A stretch of DNA of 64,000 bases from positions 1-64,000 of the forward strand of contig NZ_WHOB01000042.1 of NCBI RefSeq assembly GCF_013141775.1. Reading direction: 5' to 3'. Source of the DNA: Paenibacillus phytohabitans. Lineage in GTDB: Bacteria > Bacillota > Bacilli > Paenibacillales > Paenibacillaceae. Of this stretch, positions 8,497 through 15,380 are shown piece by piece; positions within the stretch are counted from its first letter, which is position 1; each line of letters begins with the position of its first letter. Both the position numbers and the translations under genes were made by a program. Below the pieces are notes generated by a model. The model did no database searches. It was not told the DNA's origin and saw only the letters and a list, made by a program, of their open reading frames with translations.

Positions 8497-10665
8497 CTAT
8501 TCCCTCTCCTGCTGGTTGTAGAGATAGTGGTACAGCCCTTTGTTTGCCAGCAAGCTTTGATGTGATCCAGCTTCAATTAGATGTCCTTTATCCAGCACGA
8601 TAATCTTACTGGCTGTTCTGAGTGTAGAGAGCCGGTGCGCGATAATAATTACTGTACGGCCCGCACAGATTTTCTGCAGATTATTCTGAATGATGCGTTC
8701 TGATTCATAATCCAGCGCGGAGGTCGCTTCGTCGAAGATAAGAATTCGCGGGTTCGACAGCAATGCCCGGGCAATAGCTATTCTTTGACGTTGGCCGCCG
8801 GATAACCCTTCTCCCCGTTCGCCAACCATCGTATCGTAGCCTTCTGCCAGCTCAATAATAAAGTCATGTGCCCCGGCCAAATTAGCCACCCGCACAATAT
8901 CTTCAATTCGGGCAGACGGGTTATTTAAAGCGATATTCTCCCGGATCGTTCCGCTGAACAAGTAGTTCTCCTGCAGTACGACACCGATCTGTCGGCGTAA
9001 CCATGAGGGATCAGCCAAAGAAATGTCTACCCCATCGATCAGAATTTTACCGGACTCAGGCACATAGAGCCGCTGGATTAACTTCGATACCGTACTTTTC
9101 CCGGAACCACTTCGACCTACGATTCCCACGACTGTTCCTGGCGGAATAGCAAAAGACAGATCTCTTATAATCTCCGGGCCACCCACTTTATAGCGGAAGG
9201 TGACAGCCTCAAAGGCAATCTTCCCCTGAATCCGAGGCAACCTAGTTTTGGATACGGAGACCGCCGGTTCCGGCTTGACCTCAAAAATATCTTTTAATTT
9301 GTTAATGGAAATTCCGGTCTGCTGAAAGTCCTGCCACATTTGTACCAGCCGTAATACCGGATCACTTACACGTGAGGCGAGCATCTGAAAAGCAATCAGT
9401 TGTCCGACAGATATTGTCCCTGCCAGAACCAAATGTGTGCCATAGAACAAGATAACAAGATTAGAGATTTTTTGTATGAATTGGGCAAGAGAACCCGCCG
9501 TACCGGATAACAGGAGTACTTTAAATGTAGCTCTCGTATAATTGGATAGCAGTCCTTCCCACTTCTTCTGCGAAATGGGCTCAAGCGCGAATGATTTGAT
9601 CGTCTGAATTCCGGACACCGCTTCAACTAGGTAGGATTGAGATTCTGAACCGCGTTGAAATCGTTCCTCGAGCCTGTTACGCAGTAATGGAGTAAAGATT
9701 AAAGACAGCAGAGCATATAAAGGCAACGTACCCAACGCAATAAATGTTAAATTAGAACTGTACGCAAACATGACAGCTATGTATACAACAATAAATAACA
9801 GGTCAAGTACAGCCGTAAAAGGCGATCCGGTAAGAAATTGGCGAATATTCTCTAATTCACGGACCCTGGCAATAGTTGCACCTGTTCTTCTGTTCTCAAA
9901 ATAGGATAAGGGGAGGCGGAACAAATGACTGAACAGCTTTGTGCTGAGAGTTATATCCACACGGCTGGTCGTATGGGTGAAGACATATGTACGGCTGATT
10001 CCCAGAATTAATTCAAATATGATTATAATAAACAGACCAACTGCCAGCACATTCAAGGTCGAGAGTCCATGGTGTACTAGTACCTTATCAATAATGACTT
10101 GAGTAATTAAAGGAGATACAAGCCCGAATAATTGAATGAATAGAGACGCCAGCAGGACCTCCGCAAGTATCTTTTTATGCTTCCATAGCGCAGGTAGAAA
10201 CCACTTGATTCCGAACTCTTCCGTGTGCTCCGTTTTCACTTTAGGAGAGAATAAAATGATGTCATTGCTCCACTGTCCTATCAATTCTTGTGTGGAAAGA
10301 GAAGACGGTTTACCGATCAGCGGATCGAAAATCAGAAATTGATCTTCGTTCACTTTAGCGAGAACCAGAAACTCCCCCTCTTTGGTAATCAACACCGCAG
10401 GTAATGGCAGCTTGAATAATCGTTTCAGCTGAACATTTGCCTTCTTAGATTTTAGACCTAATTCTGCGGATGCTTTAAGCATCTGCAACGTATTCATCCC
10501 ATCATCATCAATTGCAAAAGAATGTTTAATCTGCTCGTAATCTGCTGAGATGTTATGGTAATTAGCTACCAGAATTAAGCAGTGCAGCCCAGTATCGATT
10601 TTCCTAATCCTCTCCTCTTCGTTGAGCTGAGTACTCTTTTCTTCTAAGACTTCTGCCTTCATCAT
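8497..10665 (-). CDS. HlyB-like type I secretion ABC transporter with degenerate C39 domain
   Basis: 722 residues from the ATG at 10665, which has AAAGGGTG just upstream; a TTG at 10689 would add eight residues. Residues about 20-140 form a C39-like domain: the segment DTGLHCLILVANYHNIS aligns with DYGLYALEILAQYHNV of HlyB, and the residue in the catalytic cysteine position is Thr, so it should bind rather than cleave its substrate. Six membrane segments lie near 150-440. The ATPase domain has Walker A GRSGSGKST (about 515), signature LSGGQRQ (about 618), Walker B ILIFDEATSAL and an H-loop in IIIAHRLST. This is the energising component for export of an RTX protein, and the operon carries one. 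First gene of the five-gene cassette. Confidence 0.94.
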   Translation of the reverse strand: MMKAEVLEEKSTQLNEEERIRKIDTGLHCLILVANYHNISADYEQIKHSFAIDDDGMNTLQMLKASAELGLKSKKANVQLKRLFKLPLPAVLITKEGEFLVLAKVNEDQFLIFDPLIGKPSSLSTQELIGQWSNDIILFSPKVKTEHTEEFGIKWFLPALWKHKKILAEVLLASLFIQLFGLVSPLITQVIIDKVLVHHGLSTLNVLAVGLFIIIIFELILGISRTYVFTHTTSRVDITLSTKLFSHLFRLPLSYFENRRTGATIARVRELENIRQFLTGSPFTAVLDLLFIVVYIAVMFAYSSNLTFIALGTLPLYALLSLIFTPLLRNRLEERFQRGSESQSYLVEAVSGIQTIKSFALEPISQKKWEGLLSNYTRATFKVLLLSGTAGSLAQFIQKISNLVILFYGTHLVLAGTISVGQLIAFQMLASRVSDPVLRLVQMWQDFQQTGISINKLKDIFEVKPEPAVSVSKTRLPRIQGKIAFEAVTFRYKVGGPEIIRDLSFAIPPGTVVGIVGRSGSGKSTVSKLIQRLYVPESGKILIDGVDISLADPSWLRRQIGVVLQENYLFSGTIRENIALNNPSARIEDIVRVANLAGAHDFIIELAEGYDTMVGERGEGLSGGQRQRIAIARALLSNPRILIFDEATSALDYESERIIQNNLQKICAGRTVIIIAHRLSTLRTASKIIVLDKGHLIEAGSHQSLLANKGLYHYLYNQQERE

Positions 10666-11198
10666 TTGCACCCTTTGTAATGTAGTCAAATCCGAATTTA
10701 TACTATATGTAATTAAAACGGGATTTTGGATTAATTATAAAATTTTCGAATGGAAATGATAGTAAACCATGAGAATGTTGATTTTCCCGAAGGTTGACTG
10801 GATTTAATAACTTCAGCTTGCCTACCGGGTAGTTTGCTTTAATCCCCGGGGGTCTTTGTACCTGGATTAGTTAACATTTCTTGATTACTCATTTTTTCAT
10901 TAACACTGGATAGGAATTTTGGATTACGAATCTATCAATTAAAAATTTAAATAAATATGTATAATTTCATTAAATTGGAATATATATTATGTTTTATCGG
11001 CAACAGTATTAAATAGTTTATACTTATATAACATTTTTTGTTATTATAGTACATTAAACCCTTATGAGTTATAGGCGTCTTTCGCATACTTAAATTACCA
11101 GGGTAAGAAGATGCAGTTCAAGGGTACGAAGATGTAGTTCATTAGTAATGTTTTTTATTGCATTTCCATAAATCATCTCCCCCCTCCAAAAAAATAGA
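10666..11198. other. AT-rich intergenic leader between hlyB-like operon and merR
   Basis: About 530 bases without a convincing gene, the longest non-coding stretch in the left part. It should hold the promoter and 5' leader of the type I secretion operon on the minus strand, but I found no clean sigma-A hexamer pair there. Two GC-rich features stand out in otherwise AT-rich sequence: an 11-base perfect inverted repeat CTACCGGGTAG (10822-10832) and CCCCGGGGG (10844-10852). An imperfect 21-base tandem duplication (AGGGTAAGAAGATGCAGTTC and its near copy, 19 of 21 identical) lies at 11100-11141. Confidence 0.6.
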
Positions 11199-11229
11199 TT
11201 GACTTAAACCATGGTTTAAGTCGTATCCT
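11199..11229 (+). promoter_or_regulatory. MerR-type promoter with 22-bp palindromic operator and 19-bp spacer
   Basis: TTGACT (11199-11204) and TATCCT (11224-11229) are separated by 19 bases, the over-long spacer typical of MerR-activated promoters. A perfect 22-base palindrome (GACTTAAACC then ATGGTTTAAGTC, 11201-11222) fills the spacer. It lies 41 bases upstream of the merR-like start, so the regulator probably controls its own operon. Confidence 0.85.
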
Positions 11230-11269
11230 ATTCCTGTCGACAAGTAAACAACCCCATGGAGGTCTCCAG

Positions 11270-11635
11270 ATGAAATATGTTTCCATTAGCGAAGCTGCAG
11301 CCCAGTTAGGAATTCCGGAATCAACGATCCGTTATTATGAGAAAAAGGGTTTATTGCCACAGATGGAGCGTGATGAAGCCGGGAGGCGGATATTCTCGGA
11401 GGATCGTATTGCATTCCTCAAGATCATTATTTATCTGAAAAATACGCATATGCCCATCAGCAGTATCAGGCAATATGTGGACTGGATGTTAGAAGGGGAC
11501 AGCACGACTGAACTCCGGCTTAGAATGTTTCAAGAGCACAAGCAGGCTGTGCTGGAGGAAATTGCACTCATGACAGAATCCTTGCAGGGCATCGACAAGA
11601 AAATTGCCCGTTATACAAATTATTTATCAAAATAA
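11270..11635 (+). CDS. MerR family transcriptional regulator
   Basis: 121 residues. The N-terminal winged helix-turn-helix is classic MerR: VSISEAAAQLGIPESTIRYY, then EKKGLLP and GRRIFSEDRIAFL. A predicted dimerisation helix with a conserved-looking MPISSIRQYV segment follows, and the C-terminus is short, with no cysteine cluster, so metal sensing is unlikely. Start ATG has GGAGGT seven bases upstream. The perfect palindrome inside a 19-bp promoter spacer just upstream fits DNA-distorting activation by the protein of its own promoter. The SDR gene follows after 19 nt and is probably its target. Inducer not predictable. Confidence 0.93.
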   Translation: MKYVSISEAAAQLGIPESTIRYYEKKGLLPQMERDEAGRRIFSEDRIAFLKIIIYLKNTHMPISSIRQYVDWMLEGDSTTELRLRMFQEHKQAVLEEIALMTESLQGIDKKIARYTNYLSK

Positions 11636-11654
11636 TGGAGAAGAGGTTCTAAAA

Positions 11655-12416
11655 ATGAAACTTACAGGAAACACAATCCTTATTACTGGCGGAGGCTCGG
11701 GAATCGGTCTCGCTTTTGCCGAACGCTTCATCAGCGGCGGAAATACAGTCATCATTACCGGACGGCGTGAACAGGTCCTGCAGGATGCCAAGGACAAGTT
11801 CCCCGGCCTGATTACCCGTGTAAGTGATTTGAACATCGAATCCGAGCGTATCGCCTTGTTCGACTGGGTAACCGCCAACTATCCGGAAGTGAATGTGTTA
11901 GTGAACAATGCGGGGACCCAGCAGCGCTTCAATGTACTCAAAGCAGATGCGAGAAACAACTGGGCTTATTTCAATCAAGAAATCACAACTAACCTTGAAG
12001 CCCCTCTTCATCTGGCTATGCTATTCGCTCCATTATTCGAAGCACGGGAAGCGGCGGCTATCCTCAACGTCACCTCCGGCCTGGCCTTCACACCGTTTGC
12101 CATTGGCCCGATCTATTCAGCGACGAAGGCGGCGCTTCATTCATTCACCATGAGTCTGAGACTCCAGCTCTCTGATACATCTGTAGAAGTCATCGAAATT
12201 GCGCCTCCGGCAGTGAACACGGATCTCGGCGGAAGCGGGCTGCATGTGCACGGCGAACCGTTAGATGCGTTCACGGATGGAATCTTCCAGGGATTAGCGG
12301 AGGGACTGCAGGAAATCGGCTATGGCACTTCAGTGGACCGGCTGCGGATGTCACGCGATAAGATCGATGAATACGCGGTCAGTATGTATCAGGCAATGAA
12401 GAGTTATATTGAATAA
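11655..12416 (+). CDS. Short-chain dehydrogenase/reductase (DltE-like)
   Basis: 253 residues from ATG 11655, which has GAGGTT upstream. The N-terminal Rossmann motif TGGGSGIG (about residues 11-18), NNAG near 85-88, an active-site Ser in NVTSG and YSATK (Tyr and Lys of the catalytic triad) are all present, so it is a classical SDR expected to use NAD(P). TGRRE after the second strand is consistent with NADP preference. The overall pattern resembles Bacillus DltE/YvrD-type oxidoreductases. It is in an operon with the MerR regulator and ends before a terminator at 12453. Substrate unknown. Confidence 0.92.
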   Translation: MKLTGNTILITGGGSGIGLAFAERFISGGNTVIITGRREQVLQDAKDKFPGLITRVSDLNIESERIALFDWVTANYPEVNVLVNNAGTQQRFNVLKADARNNWAYFNQEITTNLEAPLHLAMLFAPLFEAREAAAILNVTSGLAFTPFAIGPIYSATKAALHSFTMSLRLQLSDTSVEVIEIAPPAVNTDLGGSGLHVHGEPLDAFTDGIFQGLAEGLQEIGYGTSVDRLRMSRDKIDEYAVSMYQAMKSYIE

Positions 12417-12452
12417 CATTATCATTGCACTCATTACGCTTGGTATACAAAC

Positions 12453-12485
12453 AACCCCGCCGCAAATGGACGGGGTTTATTTTTT
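12453..12485 (+). terminator. Rho-independent terminator after SDR gene
   Basis: Stem AACCCCG / CGGGGTT with an 11-base loop, followed by TTTATTTTTTA. It lies 36 bases after the SDR stop codon. Confidence 0.85.
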
Positions 12486-12580
12486 ATTGAAACCTGCCGG
12501 GTACGGAGGCCGTAGTTAAGGGTAACTAACGATTAAAGCCGCACTGCAATGGCTACTACAACCTAAGAGGAGGAAACAAG

Positions 12581-12793
12581 ATGTTTAAGAAAATTCTTGG
12601 TAAAGTCCTGCACTCCGTAGAGCAGTCCAAACATGGCGGACACCGCAGACATTCGAGCAGTAATAAAGGGAGGCCAGTCTCCAGAAGGCATTCAAGCAGC
12701 AGCCACGGATACAAACGGCATTCCTCTTCAGATGCCCGCCGCGGAGGAACCGGACATAAATACTATAAGAACCGTTACGGCAGTTCAAGCTGA
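12581..12793 (+). CDS. Small basic His/Ser/Arg-rich protein
   Basis: 70 residues with an excellent ribosome site (AGAGGAGGAAACAAG) seven bases before ATG and its own terminator, so it is very likely real. After an N-terminal amphipathic stretch (MFKKILGKVLHSVEQSK), the protein is low complexity with the repeated motif RRHSSS/KRHSSS (three copies) and a C-terminal HKYYKNRYGSSS. Highly positive charge suggests binding to nucleic acid, an acidic polymer or a spore or wall surface. No family recognised. Confidence 0.75.
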   Translation: MFKKILGKVLHSVEQSKHGGHRRHSSSNKGRPVSRRHSSSSHGYKRHSSSDARRGGTGHKYYKNRYGSSS

Positions 12794-12823
12794 TGTCAGC
12801 TTGATTACTTCCTACACATTCAT

Positions 12824-12862
12824 AAGGCGCCTGTCAGCATTTGGCTGAGGGCGCCTTTTTTT
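12824..12862 (+). terminator. Terminator after small basic protein
   Basis: Stem AAGGCGCC / GGCGCCTT followed by a run of T. It separates the small gene from the convergent kinase-like gene. Confidence 0.88.
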
Positions 12863-12871
12863 GAACAGATA

Positions 12872-13702
12872 TTAACGCAGCAGACTCTTATACAATTCTC
12901 GGGCTTCACGTATAAATACAGCTGTGTCCGTATAGGCCTCCTGCTCTCCAAGCAGACGGGACAGCATCTGCAGCATTCCCGGCGACAGCTCCAGCTCTTC
13001 CCTCCAGGTCCGCTCCGCCTTTCCCTGCTGAGGATGATAACCGGAATACAGCATGAAGAGCATCAGTTGTCCTACATCGTACAAATCCGAGGCGATTTCC
13101 GGCGGCCTGCGTTCCGGCATATCCTTCCCTTTCCTTTTCCCCTTCTGCGGCTGCTGTGCCGTATCCGCCTCTCCAATCTTTGCTGCCAATCCGAAATCAA
13201 TTAAGTACAGGTCTTCATTCTGGAGAATCACATTGGGAATCCGCAGATCCAGGTGAACGTATCCGCGCGAATGAACATGGGCAACCCGCTCCATCAGCTT
13301 CAGTGTTGTGGCCAGACATTCCCGCTCACCGTAGACGAACTGCTCATCAAAGATCAGATCCTCAAGCGTCTTCCCCGCAATATAATCGGTAACCAGCCAA
13401 TTCGAACCTTTATATTCAAAATAATCACGGCAAGCCGGAATGTTAGGATGCTCCATTACCCGTAGAATAGCACTCTCCCTGGCCAGCATCGCCCGGCCAA
13501 CCGCTTTCTTACTGGGTCTGGACTGTTTGAGTGCCAGAGGCGTCCCGTCTTCAGGATTCCGGGTAAGGTACGTCAGCCCGTAGCTGCCTTCTCCCAGCAA
13601 AGCCTCTATTGTATAATTCCCGCCAATCACAGCCCCTTCCGGGAAGGGATAATCCCGCCAGGCCCGGATGAATCCGCGCCACCGTTCAATTGCCATAACC
13701 AT
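12872..13702 (-). CDS. Serine/threonine protein kinase-like protein
   Basis: 276 residues from ATG at 13702, chosen because AAAGGGGGG precedes it; the open frame continues to 13795 without a ribosome site. A Gly-rich loop (LLGEGSYGLTYL), the ATP-binding Lys in LALKQ, a catalytic loop HLDLRIPNVIL and DFG in YLIDFGLA are present. The catalytic loop departs from HRDLKPxN: Leu replaces Arg and Arg replaces Lys, while Asp and Asn remain. No membrane segment or extracellular sensor domain is seen, so it appears to be cytosolic and shorter than PrkC-type kinases. Activity is plausible but unproven. It is a single-gene unit between convergent and distant neighbours. Confidence 0.85.
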   Translation of the reverse strand: MVMAIERWRGFIRAWRDYPFPEGAVIGGNYTIEALLGEGSYGLTYLTRNPEDGTPLALKQSRPSKKAVGRAMLARESAILRVMEHPNIPACRDYFEYKGSNWLVTDYIAGKTLEDLIFDEQFVYGERECLATTLKLMERVAHVHSRGYVHLDLRIPNVILQNEDLYLIDFGLAAKIGEADTAQQPQKGKRKGKDMPERRPPEIASDLYDVGQLMLFMLYSGYHPQQGKAERTWREELELSPGMLQMLSRLLGEQEAYTDTAVFIREARELYKSLLR

Positions 13703-13830
13703 TATGCCCCCCTTTCCGCTTTCCGCTTCCTGCGCCAGATTGAACATCAGTAGCTGTATTATCTCACAGATGTTCTTATCTGGCACCGGACGCACGGCAG
13801 GTCAGCACAAAGGCAGGGAGTTAGCTACAG

Positions 13831-13883
13831 AAAAAAAGAGGCTATCCAACCAGCCATTTCATGGCTTTTGGAACAGCCCCTTA
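13831..13883 (-). terminator. Strong terminator reading leftward, downstream of cotJ operon
   Basis: On the minus strand AGGGGCTGTTCCAAAAGCCA pairs imperfectly with TGGCTGGTTGGATAGCCTCT, followed by seven T. It lies between cotJC and the kinase-like gene. Confidence 0.8.
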
Positions 13884-13889
13884 GGTATG

Positions 13890-14073
13890 TATCCTAAATG
13901 TTGTATGTTCTGCAGCTTTGATCCCAAAATACCAGGCTGTTCGCGAGGATTCCTGTATGAAATACAACAATTATCCCGCATAGCCGCGTAGACAAGCAGA
14001 AATCCTGCCTTTTGTACAACAATTTCCGGTTAGGCTCGAATTCATGAGCGAAATGTTGTATTTTGGGCAGGAT
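13890..14073. repeat. Palindromic repeat cluster, TTGTTGTAT/ATACAACAA family
   Basis: Four occurrences of a motif related to TTGTTGTAT...ATACAACAA occur at about 13899, 13955, 14012 and 14053 in non-coding DNA. The last two lie in a larger imperfect inverted repeat: AATCCTGCC (14001) with GGCAGGATT (near 14065), enclosing TACAACA and TGTTGTA. Similar clusters are at 41150-41345 and 63870-64000. The large hairpin also sits directly after the cotJC stop and might help to terminate it. Confidence 0.65.
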
Positions 14074-14081
14074 TAAGCTCC

Positions 14082-14651
14082 TCAGAACACCTTCTTCTTA
14101 TCCCGTTCCTCAATCAGAATCTGCACAGATTCCTTAAATCTTAGCGCATGCACGATCTCCCGCTCCCGCAGGAACTTGAGGCTGTCCTGCAGATCCACAT
14201 CATCCGTCATGTCGATCAGCCACTGGTATGTAGCTCTGGCCTTCTCCTCGGCCGCGATGTCCTCGTAGAGATCTGCGAGCGGGTCACCCTTGGCCTGGAT
14301 GTAGGCAGCTGTCCACGGTACTCCTGCCGAGTTCTGGTAGAACAGCGCATGATCGCGCTGGGCATAGTTCGGACCTAAACCAGCAGCCTCCAGCTCCTGC
14401 ACAGACGCATCCTTGGTCAGCTTGTAGATCATCGTGGCAATCATTTCCAAATGAGCAAATTCTTCAGTCGAAATATCCGTTAATACGCCGATTACTTTAT
14501 CGGGAATCGCATACCGCTGATTCATATACCGCAGAGCCGCCGCCAGTTCTCCATCCGCCCCGCCGTATTGCTCCATCAGATAACGTGCCATACGCACATC
14601 GCATTTGCCGACACGTACCGGGTATTGCAGCTTTTTCTCATAAATCCACAT
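14082..14651 (-). CDS. cotJC: Spore coat protein CotJC, manganese-catalase-like
   Basis: 189 residues, the usual CotJC length, beginning MWIYEKKLQYPVRV with AAGGAGGGGG upstream. It belongs to the manganese catalase/ferritin-like family; candidate metal ligands are Glu and His residues in segments such as STEEFAHLEMIATMIYKL and IAAEEKARATYQWL, followed by EREIVHALRF. CotJC is an inner spore coat component made in the mother cell. Last gene of cotJABC, 46 nt after cotJB. A typical and complete copy. Confidence 0.96.
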   Translation of the reverse strand: MWIYEKKLQYPVRVGKCDVRMARYLMEQYGGADGELAAALRYMNQRYAIPDKVIGVLTDISTEEFAHLEMIATMIYKLTKDASVQELEAAGLGPNYAQRDHALFYQNSAGVPWTAAYIQAKGDPLADLYEDIAAEEKARATYQWLIDMTDDVDLQDSLKFLREREIVHALRFKESVQILIEERDKKKVF

Positions 14652-14697
14652 TCGTGCACTTCCCCCTCCTTAGGCTTATTCATTCCTGACCGGGCCG

Positions 14698-14964
14698 CTA
14701 GACTTGCCAAGGCCAGGGACTCTGACTCCATTCCCACGGACATTTGGAATACGCACGTCCGAAGTTCTGCAGCGGGCCGTATAGCTCCTGGAACTGGTTG
14801 GCCAGCTTCGTGCGTTCGAAGGTCAGCTGATTGAATTGCTCAATGGCCTTCAGATCCTCAGGATGGGTATCCAGGTACAGATTCAGCTCCACCAGTGCGA
14901 AATCGAGCACCTGCAGCTGCTCCAGCATTTCGTAATAGCGGGGTTCGCAAGGATTATCTTCCAT
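14698..14964 (-). CDS. cotJB: Spore coat protein CotJB
   Basis: 88 residues, matching the CotJB family in size and pattern: YYEMLEQLQVLDFALVELNL, YLDTHPEDL and a C-terminal GPLQNFGRAYS followed by WEWSQSPWPW. It starts 3 nt after the cotJA stop with GGAGGG upstream, and is needed with CotJA and CotJC for assembly into the spore coat in Bacillus. Confidence 0.95.
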   Translation of the reverse strand: MEDNPCEPRYYEMLEQLQVLDFALVELNLYLDTHPEDLKAIEQFNQLTFERTKLANQFQELYGPLQNFGRAYSKCPWEWSQSPWPWQV

Positions 14965-14967
14965 CGC

Positions 14968-15183
14968 CTACTTCCCTCCTTTGGACTTGGACTCATACGG
15001 GCTGAACAGCGCGGGCCACAGCGTTCCGTACTTCAGCGCTTCCGGCAGGGAGAACTGCGGCAGATTCGGGGGCTGAAAATTAATGAATTGGTTCGGCGGT
15101 ACTACATACGTCTTGAACGGCACCGGCGGACAGGGATCAAACGGTCCCCTATACGGTGTCCATACACGTTCCTGGGAGTTCAA
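14968..15183 (-). CDS. cotJA: Spore coat associated protein CotJA
   Basis: 71 residues from a TTG at 15183 that has GAGGAGG nine bases upstream. A TTG at 15201 would place the start codon on the ribosome site itself. The protein is proline- and aromatic-rich (YRGPFDPCPPVPFKTYVVPP, then QPPNLPQFSLPEALKYGTLW), typical of CotJA. First gene of the operon, which in Bacillus is transcribed by sigma-E; I could not settle a sigma-E promoter here. Confidence 0.92.
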   Translation of the reverse strand: MNSQERVWTPYRGPFDPCPPVPFKTYVVPPNQFINFQPPNLPQFSLPEALKYGTLWPALFSPYESKSKGGK

Positions 15184-15298
15184 AGTTTCATTCCTCCTCA
15201 AAGTTTGATGAGCATCGTTCCATGAATGTAATATCTGATAGATACCTTCGTAACTAATTTATGACAGCTCTAAGGGATATCAGAACGCAATTGCAAAA

Positions 15299-15352
15299 AA
15301 ACAGGGCACACCAGCAGCCTTTAGCGGCTGCCAATGTACCCTGTTACAATTT
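15299..15352 (-). terminator. Terminator of the CorC/radical SAM operon
   Basis: On the minus strand, AACAGGGTACA pairs with TGTGCCCTGTT and the nested GGCAGCC-like arm closes the loop, followed by seven T. It lies 29 bases after the CBS/CorC protein stop. Confidence 0.85.
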
Positions 15353-15380
15353 AACTGCTTCATTTCAGCAATTGCCCTGC

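Noticed and set aside
8497..10665. Bacteriocin exporter with active C39 peptidase
   Set aside because: The catalytic cysteine position holds Thr and the domain matches the HlyB non-cleaving type; no double-glycine leader peptide gene was seen nearby.
10800..10870. Cyclic di-GMP riboswitch in the hlyB-like leader
   Set aside because: CAAACTACCCGGTAGG recalls parts of the GEMM consensus, but the GNRA loop and conserved GACGCAAAGCC segment are absent.
14836..15225. 129-residue plus-strand frame over cotJB and cotJA
   Set aside because: Antisense to two spore coat genes with good ribosome sites and clear family matches.
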